From NCBI GenBank assembly GCA_910577175.1, contig CAJTLU010000001.1:294747-358746 (forward strand): a stretch of 64,000 nucleotides of DNA, in the 5' to 3' direction. This document shows positions 17,833 through 25,454 of the stretch, piece after piece; position 1 is the first letter of the stretch, and each line of letters begins with the position of its first letter. The notes under the pieces are model-generated. The model was not told where the DNA came from. It saw only the letters and a list, made by a program, of their open reading frames with translations, and made no database searches. The position numbers and the translations under genes are program-made. The DNA comes from an uncultured Lachnospiraceae bacterium (GTDB lineage Bacteria; Bacillota; Clostridia; Lachnospirales; Lachnospiraceae).

Positions 17833-18462
17833 ATGAGGCTATTTTTAATACGGCATGGAAGGCAGAGCAGTCCGCTCTGTAATGTGGATGTGGAATTATC
17901 AGAGGAAGGAGTGCAGCAGGCGACGCTTCTTGCCGCACGTCTTTCCGGCCTTATACCGGACCGGATTTATACCAGCGGTCTGCTTCGCGCAAAGCAGACT
18001 GCCGGTATTATTTTTGGAAAAAATGCGGAAGTGCTGGTACGGGAGGAATTGAATGAGATTTCCTTCGGAGACCTGACCGGGAGGCCGGATGCGGAAAATA
18101 AGACGGTATATAGGGATTACTTTTCCGCAAAAAGGAGAAAGGAAGAAAATCTCCGGATTCCGGGCGGGGAGAGCCCGGAGGAGGTTTATGCACGTGCGGC
18201 AGGCGTAGTGGCAGAAGCGGTTTCCTCCGGAGCGGAGACTGTGGTATTTGTGACCCATGGCGGCGTAATCCGTGCGCTTGTTGCAGGACTGCTCGGACTG
18301 GGAGCAGGACAGATGCTCCGGATTGCAGACGGTCTGGAGCATACCAGTCTTACAGAGCTGCATTACAGTAATGAGGCGGACTGCTTTTCCCTGGAGCGTT
18401 TAAATGACTGTGCGCATCTTGAGGGAAGGAAGGAGCTGCTCCGGAGCGCATGGATAAAGTAG
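17833..18462 (+). CDS. Histidine phosphatase (phosphoglycerate mutase-like)
   Basis: This 209-residue enzyme has the phospho-histidine motif IRHGR (H8) and the second catalytic histidine in VTHGGVIRAL. A conserved glutamate lies in ELNEISFGDLTGR. The family removes phosphate from sugars, nucleotides or pathway intermediates such as alpha-ribazole phosphate; the exact substrate cannot be told. ACAGGAGAGG gives a good ribosome site. It follows the hydrolase gene by 39 bases and is likely the last gene of that transcript. Confidence 0.88.
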   Translation: MRLFLIRHGRQSSPLCNVDVELSEEGVQQATLLAARLSGLIPDRIYTSGLLRAKQTAGIIFGKNAEVLVREELNEISFGDLTGRPDAENKTVYRDYFSAKRRKEENLRIPGGESPEEVYARAAGVVAEAVSSGAETVVFVTHGGVIRALVAGLLGLGAGQMLRIADGLEHTSLTELHYSNEADCFSLERLNDCAHLEGRKELLRSAWIK

Positions 18463-18484
18463 AAGACTTTATTGTGAAGATGGT

Positions 18485-18511
18485 ACGGGAATTTCCTTGC
18501 GGCATAGGATA
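18485..18511 (+). promoter_or_regulatory. Possible late-sporulation (sigma-K-like) promoter
   Basis: AC (18485-18486), about 16 bases and CATAGGATA (18503-18511) fit the sigma-K pattern AC-N16-CATANNNTA. It lies just upstream of the split spore hydrolase gene. The pattern is short and would occur by chance, so weight it low. Confidence 0.35.
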
Positions 18512-18538
18512 TAGAGAGGAAATTACGGAAGTGTCGGC

Positions 18539-19399
18539 ATGATTATATATGTGGTAAAAGAAGGAGATACCCTGACCGGAATCGCCGCAGCCACAGGCAG
18601 CAGCGTGGAGCGGATTCAAAGAGATAATGCGTTGACGGACGAAAGCGTGTTAGTACCGGGGCAGGCGCTTGTGATTCTGCAGCCGAACGTTACCCACACG
18701 GTAGCCGAAGGAGAGACCTTTTCCGGAATAGCGCAGCAGTACGGAATCACCCCGAAGGAGTTGCTTGCCAATAACCCGGCATTGAACGGGCGCGAGACCT
18801 TATATCCGGGAGAAACCCTGGTCATCGATTATGTAACCAACATGGACCGACGGGAGCTGGCAGTGAACGGCTATGCGTATCCCTATATTGACCGGGAAAT
18901 CTTGCGAAAAACCCTGCCCTATCTGACCTATATTACGTTGTTTACTTATGGGTTCACGGAGAACGGGGATTTAATCGGAATTGATGATGAAGAGGTCATT
19001 CAGATTGCCAAGCAGTATCAGGTCGCGCCCCTGATGCTGTTATCTACCCTGACGGATAGCGGAACCTTCAGCAATGAGCTGGCAAGTAAGATTTTTGCGG
19101 ATGCTGAGGCAAGGAACAACCTGTTTGACCAGATTTTAGAAAATCTCCGAGTAAAGGGGTATTACGGGCTGGATGTAGACTTTGAGTTTGTTTTGCCGGA
19201 AGACAAGGAGAATTATGTGCAGTTTCTGACGGAGCTAAAGGCACGTCTGGAGCCGGAGGGTTATCCGTTGATTACTGCACTGGCTCCGAAAACCTCCGGG
19301 GAGCAGAGAGGACTTTTGTATGAGTCCCACGATTATCCGGCGATTGGTGCAGTCGCGGACTATGTACTTCTTATGACATACGAGTGGGGCTATACATAG
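18539..19399 (+). CDS. YaaH/SleL-type spore peptidoglycan hydrolase, 5' part of split gene
   Basis: This fragment encodes residues 1-285 of an N-acetylglucosaminidase that in Bacillus acts on spore cortex. Two LysM wall-binding domains (about 2-47 and 52-97) precede a GH18 barrel with the catalytic motif LDVDFE (D212, D214, E216). The frame ends at TAG 19397-19399, two bases beyond the recombination core, inside inserted DNA. The missing C-terminal 145 residues, including the last barrel strands, lie at 25453-25890 in the matching frame. As it stands the protein should not fold as a complete barrel. GGAAG 7 bases before ATG 18539 is the ribosome site; there is no signal peptide, normal for mother-cell spore proteins. 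Confidence 0.92.
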   Translation: MIIYVVKEGDTLTGIAAATGSSVERIQRDNALTDESVLVPGQALVILQPNVTHTVAEGETFSGIAQQYGITPKELLANNPALNGRETLYPGETLVIDYVTNMDRRELAVNGYAYPYIDREILRKTLPYLTYITLFTYGFTENGDLIGIDDEEVIQIAKQYQVAPLMLLSTLTDSGTFSNELASKIFADAEARNNLFDQILENLRVKGYYGLDVDFEFVLPEDKENYVQFLTELKARLEPEGYPLITALAPKTSGEQRGLLYESHDYPAIGAVADYVLLMTYEWGYT

Positions 19400-19407
19400 C
19401 CCCACTC
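19382..19407. repeat. Left attachment junction (attL), 26-bp perfect palindrome
   Basis: GAGTGGGGCTAT-AC-ATAGCCCCACTC is a perfect dyad of 12-base arms about a central AC (19394-19395). The left arm is gene sequence and the right arm is element DNA. The 10 bases GGGGCTATAC at 19386-19395 recur at 25445-25454. A non-palindromic central dinucleotide inside a dyad is what serine integrases cut. Confidence 0.85.
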
Positions 19408-19420
19408 AGGTTATAGGCGA

Positions 19421-20977
19421 TTATAGAAGCGGGAAGATGTCCAGTTCAAACGTAACTTCTTCGCGTGAGCCTTTGCGGTTTGCTTTCCTTTTCTGATAAG
19501 TAGCAGAGCGGAGAACCTGCTTTAGCATATCATTCCGGTCCTGAGCGCTTTCGGTCAGGGGATATGCGTGCAGTATTTCTTTCACGAGGGGAAGGAAGCC
19601 GGTGCGGATTCGCTGGATGTCGGCAGCGGTATCGTAATCCTTCTGAAGCCTGGCAATGGATTCTTCACAGGCTTCAATCTGCTGGTTCAGCAGAAGCTGG
19701 CGGTTCTTAAAAATCTCTGGCGTATATAATCCCTGTTCCAGAAGGTCATAGGTATTTTGCAGCTGTTTCTCCAGCGTGTCCCTGCGTGCCTGCCCGGCAT
19801 TCAGGGCACCGAGCTTTGCGGCAATAGAAGAAGGGAGATGCGGAACCGGCATCTGGAGCTCATAGTTCCGACACCAGTCAGCAAGAGAGCGGAGCAGTTC
19901 CGTTTCCACCATATAAAGCGGCGCGGAAACATTGGAACAGTTCCGGTTCGGACACTTGAGCGCTGCGTAGGAGGTGCGGCTGTTCGGACCGAGGCGTGTC
20001 ATAAGCTGCCCGCACAGCTTGCAGTGCACGATACCGGAGAGCGGGTTTTTCAGTTCTTTTGTCGGTGAGGTCAATCCCTTTCGGTTCTCATTTCTATAGC
20101 GGATTGCAAGACGGAAGGTTTCTTCGTCAATGATAGGAGCATGCAGACCGTCGCAAAGCATATAGTCCTGATTGCGCTGTCTGGTCTTCACCAGACGGCC
20201 GTTCTCATAGTTTTTCTGCTCTTTTTTGTATCCCCAGCGGATTTTCCCGGTGTACACAGGATTGGACAGGATATCCCGGACGCTGTCCTTCGCCCACGAA
20301 GCTCCGCGCCTTGGCGGAATTTTCATTTCATCCAGACGGGCAGCAATCGCAGTCATCCCGGCACGCTGACCGTCGTCGCCGCGGGTATACATGTCGTAAA
20401 TCAGCCGGACAACCTGTGCTTCCTCCGGGACAATTTCCAAAGAGTAGCCGGTATCATGCGTTAGCTTTACCTTACGGTACCCGTAAGGAGCTGCGGAAGC
20501 AATAAACTTTCCCTCCCTTGCAGCGGCAATCCGGCCGGCATCAAGACGGCGCCGGATTGTTTTATATTCCCTGCGGGACATGAAAAGCCCGAACTCGAAA
20601 TATTCTTCATCAAACTCGTTATCCGGGTCATAGATTTTTGCAGGCGTGATAATTTTTGTGCCGTTCCGTTTAAAGGACTTTGCAACCTGTCCCTGGTCCA
20701 TCGTGTCGCCTCGGGCAAGACGTTCCACTTCAACGACAAAAACGCCGTCCCAGAGCCCGGCTTCTACCTGACGGAGCAGCTCCTGCATAACAGGACGCGC
20801 TGCAATCGTTTCACCGGAGACAATCTCCCGGAAGAAATTCCCCGCAGGCAGGTTCAGGTGCATCCGTGCGGCCAGCTCTTCAATTGTTTTCTGGTGACGG
20901 GCAAGGGTTTCCCCTTCACCGCGGGCTTCTGCGTCCATATCGGCGCGGGATTTCCGGAGGTAAGCGCAGTATGGCAT
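19421..20977 (-). CDS. Large serine recombinase (SpoIVCA-like integrase/excisionase)
   Basis: This 518-residue site-specific recombinase has a resolvase-type catalytic domain at residues 1-145, with nucleophile S10 in YLRKSR and arginines in VEVERLARG. It is followed by the Recombinase domain (RREYKTIRRRLDAGR to RWGYKK) and a zinc ribbon (CKLCGQL then CPNRNC near 335-365). A C-terminal coiled coil lies at about 395-460. It should catalyse integration, and excision with a directionality factor, at the flanking GGGGCTATAC sites. Its stop is 14 bases from the left palindrome. The start ATG is preceded on its strand by GAAAGGAGCCC. Confidence 0.95.
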   Translation of the reverse strand: MPYCAYLRKSRADMDAEARGEGETLARHQKTIEELAARMHLNLPAGNFFREIVSGETIAARPVMQELLRQVEAGLWDGVFVVEVERLARGDTMDQGQVAKSFKRNGTKIITPAKIYDPDNEFDEEYFEFGLFMSRREYKTIRRRLDAGRIAAAREGKFIASAAPYGYRKVKLTHDTGYSLEIVPEEAQVVRLIYDMYTRGDDGQRAGMTAIAARLDEMKIPPRRGASWAKDSVRDILSNPVYTGKIRWGYKKEQKNYENGRLVKTRQRNQDYMLCDGLHAPIIDEETFRLAIRYRNENRKGLTSPTKELKNPLSGIVHCKLCGQLMTRLGPNSRTSYAALKCPNRNCSNVSAPLYMVETELLRSLADWCRNYELQMPVPHLPSSIAAKLGALNAGQARRDTLEKQLQNTYDLLEQGLYTPEIFKNRQLLLNQQIEACEESIARLQKDYDTAADIQRIRTGFLPLVKEILHAYPLTESAQDRNDMLKQVLRSATYQKRKANRKGSREEVTFELDIFPLL

Positions 20978-21036
20978 AGCGGGCTCCTTTCGTTAATTTA
21001 TTTATGGGGCAGAGCGTAAAGGTGTTAAATCTCAAT

Positions 21037-21140
21037 TCAGCTATGGGTAGTCTACATCGAATTTGTTGCAGATAGATGTTGTCATTTGTTCGGTGAGAAA
21101 CAAATGTCCGTTCTCTATAAAAGAAGTGATTCGTTTGCTG
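21037..21140 (-). pseudogene. Truncated duplicate of the XRE regulator gene
   Basis: About 104 bases match 21549-21652 inside the intact XRE gene, including the identical block ATTTGTTCGGTGAGAAACA, at roughly 85% identity by eye. Neither end extends to a start or stop. It lies between the recombinase and the intact regulator, so it is a leftover from duplication or recombination between related elements. Confidence 0.75.
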
Positions 21141-21345
21141 TTATTTGTACTGAATGCAGCAAGGCATCCAAATCAGGAAATGTAACCTGATATGTATCAT
21201 TTTCTTTATGAAAAAGCAGCAGATACAAATAGTATAACAATGCCTCCTTGCACTGCTTCAAAGAAAGGAGGACGAGTTCAATCCTGTATTCTTACAAAAT
21301 ATTGTAACACGTGCAACGCGTACAGTAAAGAATATTATTGAAAAA
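21141..21345. other. Noncoding stretch between XRE remnant and XRE gene
   Basis: Together with the remnant, 20978-21345 carries no intact gene. CCTCCTT (21243-21249) and AAGGAGG (21265-21271) can form a small stem. The A+T-rich part next to 21300 may hold regulatory sites, but nothing is clear. Confidence 0.4.
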
Positions 21346-21732
21346 TTATGTTAGCGGGGATTTTTTGATTTCCGCCCAGTAGGAAATAATACGTTTTATG
21401 GCAGCAAGGTCTTCTTCCGTGAACTTCGCAATAAGCTCAAGGCAATTTTTGTGAAACTCGTTTTCGCCGGACATAATCCGGTCAATCCGGCCGATCGTCC
21501 CTTCCATTTTGCTGCTGAAATCTGCGAACATGTTCCCTTCACCCCGGGTCAGCCATAGATAATCTACATTGAACTTGCTGCAGATAGATGTTGTTATTTG
21601 TTCGGTGAGAAACATATGTCCATTTTCTATAGAAGAAATGATGATTTTGCTGATGCCAAGCTTCGCACTGAACCGTTCCTGATTAAGGCCGAGAGCATTG
21701 CGGATAGTTTTTACACGTTCCCCTTGTGTCAT
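21346..21732 (-). CDS. XRE-family helix-turn-helix regulator
   Basis: This 128-residue protein has an N-terminal HTH_XRE domain (RVKTIRNALGLNQERFSAKL, SKIIISSIENGHMFLTEQ, residues 1-65) with the LWLTRGEGNMF motif common in phage/ICE repressors. A helical C-terminus of about 55 residues follows. It probably represses element functions such as the recombinase. The start has AGGAGGTAGAAACC just upstream on its strand. A damaged duplicate lies 200 bases beyond its 3' end. Confidence 0.9.
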   Translation of the reverse strand: MTQGERVKTIRNALGLNQERFSAKLGISKIIISSIENGHMFLTEQITTSICSKFNVDYLWLTRGEGNMFADFSSKMEGTIGRIDRIMSGENEFHKNCLELIAKFTEEDLAAIKRIISYWAEIKKSPLT

Positions 21733-21923
21733 GGTTTCTACCTCCTAATACTTTTATGTTACCATGATAAAAGTGGAAAGGCAAGAGGACAGTTTCTTTT
21801 TTCGACATTTTTTTAGAAAATTGCTGAAAAATAGCAGAAAGAGAGAAGGGCGTCCACAAAAGGAAAAACTGGCAAGCTTCATAAGCCCACCGGTCTCGCG
21901 ACGGAAAAGAGGATTCTGGCGAA

Positions 21924-22115
21924 ATGCTTAATTATCCAGGACATGTAAAAGCAGCTCAAATTGGAGTTCAAAAAACCATTCCGGATGTAGAAGTCAATGG
22001 ACTGAGGCGTGACATTTTGAATCAGGAGTGGTACAATATTCTTAGAACAAAAGGTAGTACCGTCTTCAAGTGGCATATTCCGGGAAACCGTCCGGTCACG
22101 CAGGGTGGAAGATAA
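21924..22115 (+). CDS. Possible small ORF or gene remnant in the element
   Basis: The frame encodes 63 residues (starting MLNYPGHVKAAQ) with no recognised family and no good ribosome site. The frame is open back to 21885, which suggests the 3' end of a lost larger gene. It precedes the toxin module by 21 bases. Coding status is doubtful. Confidence 0.3.
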   Translation: MLNYPGHVKAAQIGVQKTIPDVEVNGLRRDILNQEWYNILRTKGSTVFKWHIPGNRPVTQGGR

Positions 22116-22136
22116 TATTAAAACGGAGGTTAATAT

Positions 22137-22352
22137 ATGAAACAAACTACAAAATCAGAAAAACTTCATAATGTGTATGTTTATTGTAAGGAAAATTTTA
22201 AGCCAAGTGATAGGTTGTTTGAGGATGAAGCAAGTATTAGTGATGAAAATGAATTAAGGTTTTTCAGGGTAATTCATGAATTTTTCCTTCAAGAGAGACA
22301 AAGAGAGTATCTTAATCATAGGAGACAAAATGGTCAAAGAGAAGACATATAA
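22137..22352 (+). CDS. Small protein upstream of zeta-like toxin, candidate antitoxin
   Basis: This 71-residue acidic-to-neutral helical protein (DRLFEDEASISDENELRFFR) lies directly upstream of a zeta-like kinase and overlaps it by 23 bases. Epsilon/zeta-type modules have this order, small antitoxin first, with coupled translation. The sequence itself is not recognisable as epsilon, so the antitoxin role rests on position. ACGGAGG at 22125-22131 is a good ribosome site. Confidence 0.65.
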   Translation: MKQTTKSEKLHNVYVYCKENFKPSDRLFEDEASISDENELRFFRVIHEFFLQERQREYLNHRRQNGQREDI

Positions 22353-22944
22353 AATTTATGCAGGGGTAAACGGTGCGGGAAAAACAACACTTTACCATTT
22401 GTATGACACAGATAAATCAGAAAAACGTATCAATTCTGATGAAATATTAAAGGAAAGCGGTGGTGATTGGAAAAATATCAGCCACCAGGGAAAGGCAATG
22501 AAAGAAGCTGTATTACAGAACCAAAAATGTTTCCGGGAAGGGGTTTCGTTTAATCAGGAAACCACATTGACTGGAAAAAGCATTATCGGAAATATATGCA
22601 AGGCAAAAGGGTTGGGATATTTTGTTCAATTACATTATATAGGACTGGATAGTCCGGAATTAGCGATACAACGGGTGAAAAACAGAGTAAACGACGGGGG
22701 ACACGGAATTGAGGAAGCTGCAATAAGAAGCAGATATCATGCGTCCTTGGAAAATTTGAAAGAAATTGTCTTACTATGTGATAATGTTATAGTCTATGAT
22801 AATTCAAAAGTATTTAAAGATGTGGGGCGGGCTGAAAACGGTATATGGGTAGAATTTGATAAGCAGTGTGCATGGTTATATAAAACTTTTCCCAATGTTG
22901 ACTTGGAAAAGGACAGGACAAGGGAAGAGAAAGATAGACGTTAG
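22330..22944 (+). CDS. Zeta-toxin-like P-loop kinase
   Basis: This 204-residue protein has the P-loop GVNGAGKTT at residues 12-20, an RINSDEI motif and NQETTLTG. These match zeta-toxin/uncharacterised kinase families that phosphorylate UDP-N-acetylglucosamine or another small substrate. The ATG at 22330 is chosen because TAGGAGA sits 6 bases upstream; the ATG at 22276 has no site and would overlap the antitoxin more. The gene is A+T-rich compared with the flanking chromosome. It may help keep the element in the population. Confidence 0.82.
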   Translation: MVKEKTYKIYAGVNGAGKTTLYHLYDTDKSEKRINSDEILKESGGDWKNISHQGKAMKEAVLQNQKCFREGVSFNQETTLTGKSIIGNICKAKGLGYFVQLHYIGLDSPELAIQRVKNRVNDGGHGIEEAAIRSRYHASLENLKEIVLLCDNVIVYDNSKVFKDVGRAENGIWVEFDKQCAWLYKTFPNVDLEKDRTREEKDRR

Positions 22945-23006
22945 GCTGTCATATGTAAGGGAATAAAAACAGGCACATTAATTTAATAAAGGATGAGCCA
23001 GCGTAT

Positions 23007-23120
23007 ATGCAAGGGGAAGATGTATTTATGTGTATGTTTGCGTGTGCTACACATAAACTTGCAAGAGATATGACAAAAGAAGATATCGCAACATTGAGCT
23101 CCTGGGCAGATAAGGATTAA
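23007..23120 (+). CDS. Tiny ORF downstream of zeta-like toxin (37 aa)
   Basis: It encodes MQGEDVFMCMFACATHKLAR followed by a short acidic tail with MTKEDIATL. It is Cys/Met-rich at the start and unrecognised. The ribosome site is weak (AGGA 13 bases upstream). The frame is open further upstream without an ATG. It may be a real small protein or a remnant. Confidence 0.3.
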   Translation: MQGEDVFMCMFACATHKLARDMTKEDIATLSSWADKD

Positions 23121-23188
23121 CGCAAGTGCTTATGATCCATCCTTTTATCGAAACAGTCAAAAGGTCGGAAGCAACGGCATTAAACCTG

Positions 23189-23240
23189 AAAAGACGGACA
23201 AAGGCGGTGTAAACCAGCGTCTTTATCCGTCTTTTCTTTT
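23189..23240 (+). terminator. Terminator between toxin module and fic
   Basis: GAAAAGACGGA pairs with TCCGTCTTTTC, followed by TTTTT, between convergent genes. It should stop plus-strand transcription from the toxin module and may also act on the fic side. Confidence 0.75.
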
Positions 23241-23254
23241 TGAGATTATACAAA

Positions 23255-24010
23255 TCATAATTTAAGCAGTCTGCAGTAGTCCCGTTCCGTTTCAATTACG
23301 CATTCGGCAATCAGCTTACAGAATGGTTCCATGTCATTTTGCCGTCTGGATGCAGACAGGGCGTCAATATAGTCGTTCCGCCAAATAGGAGGGATAGATA
23401 CCACGCCATAACCGGCATTGACCAGAATAAGATTCATCAGGAGTCTGGCAGTCCTGCCGTTTCCGTCGATGAATGGGTGGATATCTACTAAGCACTTGTG
23501 AGCCATTGCCGCCAGTTCGATAGGGTGCAGGGCGATATTAGACGAATGAATCTGATCTATAAGGTGATTCATCAGTCGGGGCACTTCGTCCGGGGCAGGG
23601 GGAACATATTCCGTTCCGGAAATGTAAACCTGAATGGAACGATATTGACCAGCCTGATCTGCATTGACTTTCTGATAAAAAAGACGATGCAGATTTTTAA
23701 TTGTTTCTTCCGTAATGTTCATGTCCTTCTGCCTTGCCAGTTCTAGCATGAAATCATAAGCGATGCCATGTCCAACTGCCTCATAACAATCTTTCAAGGG
23801 ACGGCCTCCAACGGTAATGCCATCTTCCAGAAGAATTTTTGTTTCGGATATGGTGAGGGTATTCCCTTCTAAGGCGTTACTACTGTAAGTAAAGCCAATA
23901 CGGAAATAATCATCCAGGGATTTCAGTTCTTCCTTTGCCAACGGTCTGGCAGAGGATATTTTTTGTTTATAGGAATCTGCTTTTTGCAGTAGTTCTTGTA
24001 ATGCTGGCAT
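23255..24010 (-). CDS. Fic-domain protein (AMPylation), self-inhibited class II
   Basis: This 251-residue protein has the full Fic motif HPFIDGNGRTAR (H178 to R189). The Fic fold transfers AMP or related groups from nucleotides to target hydroxyls. N-terminal S44-NAL-E48-G49 matches the [S/T]xxxE[G/N] inhibitory helix that blocks ATP in class II Fic proteins, so no separate antitoxin is needed. It sits inside the recombinase element. The minus-strand start is preceded by AAGGAGG 8 bases away. Confidence 0.92.
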   Translation of the reverse strand: MPALQELLQKADSYKQKISSARPLAKEELKSLDDYFRIGFTYSSNALEGNTLTISETKILLEDGITVGGRPLKDCYEAVGHGIAYDFMLELARQKDMNITEETIKNLHRLFYQKVNADQAGQYRSIQVYISGTEYVPPAPDEVPRLMNHLIDQIHSSNIALHPIELAAMAHKCLVDIHPFIDGNGRTARLLMNLILVNAGYGVVSIPPIWRNDYIDALSASRRQNDMEPFCKLIAECVIETERDYCRLLKL

Positions 24011-24613
24011 CGCATGACCTCCTTATTGTTCGGCACTGGCAACAGGGGCGGTAACCGGAAACTTACCAAATGAACCGATTGTTGCTAATTATAGCATATC
24101 GGCGGGCCGGGCGCAAGCAAAAGGAGACAATGGAATAAGGAACTCATTGAAATTATTTATAACGAAAGGGAGTAAGACTCGTTTTTGAGGTAAACGGAGA
24201 AAGGCCGATGGACCTCATGGCTCACCGGCCTCCATGACTGAAAAGATAATCCAGTCGAACAGACGATTCTGCCGAGTTAGTCATGCGGGACGATGAAAGA
24301 CCTCATGGTAGAAGTCAAAGGTAATTCAGTATAGTATTTTTTATTTAGTATTTTTTTGGTATGTCCCTTGCTACTATACACGGCTGAGATAACAGCCTGT
24401 AAAAATAGTATAAGGGGACAATCTGGAAAAGTCAATAGAAATTGGCGAAAAATAGAAAGAGAACGCAAGGAAATTAAAAAAATATGACGAAAAAGGTCGG
24501 ATTTGCGTTGCAAACAGCAAGCAGACTTGGAAGCCAAAAACAACAGTATAGCAAAGAACTTGCCGGGATAGGACAATCGGTAATTTTCATAGGATAAGGA
24601 GAGAGGTGATTTT
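24011..24613. other. Noncoding 600-bp stretch in the element
   Basis: No convincing gene is present. GACCTCATGG occurs twice (near 24215 and 24299), and short A/T tracts (TAGTATTTTTT, TTAGTATTTTTTT) lie at 24331-24358. It presumably holds the fic promoter at its left end and a promoter for the small genes at its right end, but no strong -35/-10 pair was found. Confidence 0.4.
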
Positions 24614-24844
24614 ATGGCAGTAGTAAAAGTATACCATGAACCGGGGCATGCACTGGTGCGTGTCCACGACGATTACATCCAGCCGCCGGAAGTGCGGGAG
24701 CAGCTGCTTGCGAATCTTGGCAGGATAACTTACGACATCCTTTGGAGGAGAGAGGAAAAGCGCATGATAGAGGAACGCGCAGCCAGGGAAAAAGAGGAGA
24801 GCTGCAAGGGTGAGGCGGAGGAAAGAGCAGAAGATGAGGTATGA
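24614..24844 (+). CDS. Small hypothetical protein of the element (76 aa)
   Basis: The N-terminal half is compact (VVKVYHEPGHALVRVHDDYI) and the C-terminal half is a Glu/Arg-rich helix (RREEKRMIEERAAREKEE), likely a coiled coil. AAGGAGAGAGGTG lies just upstream. Function is unknown; short proteins of this style are common near the ends of Lachnospiraceae recombinase elements. Confidence 0.6.
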   Translation: MAVVKVYHEPGHALVRVHDDYIQPPEVREQLLANLGRITYDILWRREEKRMIEERAAREKEESCKGEAEERAEDEV

Positions 24845-24945
24845 AAGGATGCGATGGAAAATCAGCGGGATGTGCTATGGGAAGTATAAGTTCTCCCTAC
24901 GGATGAAAGAACAGAAACCGGAAAGGACGGAAGGAGGTGGATGGG

Positions 24946-25071
24946 GTGCCTGACAATGTAAGCCTGATAGAATGCTACCTGTACGCAGCATGTGGTCTGA
25001 AAGCAGTAGTGGATAACGGTAAGGTGACCGGATTTTTGCCGGAACCGGAAGAAGTACCGGAAGAATTGTAA
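24946..25071 (+). CDS. Small hypothetical protein (41 aa)
   Basis: This 41-residue ORF starts with GTG 24946, directly after the strong ribosome site AAGGAGGTGG (24931-24940). It reads VPDNVSLIECYLYAACGLKA and ends in an acidic Pro/Glu tail. No family is recognised. The excellent site and codon quality argue for a real gene, 101 bases after the 76-residue gene. Confidence 0.5.
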   Translation: MPDNVSLIECYLYAACGLKAVVDNGKVTGFLPEPEEVPEEL

Positions 25072-25444
25072 AGAAGAATTCCGAAATTTGAAAGAAGGGC
25101 GCACGTACTTGTTCTGCGGCTGCCGGTCTGTGCCTGCTGTATGGAGTATATACAGCAGGAGAGGGCGGTGCTGAAAGAAAAAGGAGGACAAGATTAAAGT
25201 GCATTGAAGCGGAAGTGGTCGTAAAAATGAGAAGTGCGCCCTTAGGAACAAAATCCACTGGGCGCAAGGCAAAAACGACTATATTTAGTATAACCTATTT
25301 GGGACAAGTTGTAAAGAGTAAAATTCAATATAGAGGAAATTTGGAGCAGATTTTGAGAAATTGCTTGATTTTAGCATAAGGTAATAAGGAAAAATCGCTC
25401 AACCGGGAGGAATACATGGCGGCATAATAACCTATAACTTAATC
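25072..25444. other. Right end of the element, no clear gene
   Basis: Short open frames exist (for example 25229-25381) but lack ribosome sites. The last 100 bases before the right junction are A+T-rich and unremarkable. Confidence 0.4.
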
Positions 25445-25454
25445 GGGGCTATAC
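25445..25454. repeat. Right attachment junction (attR) core
   Basis: GGGGCTATAC here is identical to 19386-19395. Joining the element's right end to its left end predicts an attP with GGGGCTAT-AC-ATAGCCCC, a dyad of 8-base arms about the central AC. Bases from 25453 on continue the spore-gene codon that the left copy interrupts. Confidence 0.85.

Larger units (their letters stand above)
19386..25444. mobile_element. 6,059-bp serine-recombinase element splitting a spore gene (skin-like)
   Basis: The element is bounded by direct copies of GGGGCTATAC (19386-19395 and 25445-25454). Deleting 19386-25444 rejoins the two halves of the LysM-GH18 gene in frame: TAT-AC meets C-TAT-GGA, giving GYTYGPPMAVAP. 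The result is a 431-codon reading frame including the stop. Cargo is a large serine recombinase at the left end, an XRE regulator with a truncated duplicate, a zeta-like toxin with upstream partner, a Fic protein and several tiny ORFs. No phage structural or replication genes are present, so it is a minimal intervening element rather than a prophage. Programmed excision is inferred from the sigK skin precedent. Confidence 0.9.

Noticed and set aside
19386..25444. Prophage
   Set aside because: No capsid, tail, terminase, lysis or replication genes; only recombinase, regulator and toxin-like cargo.
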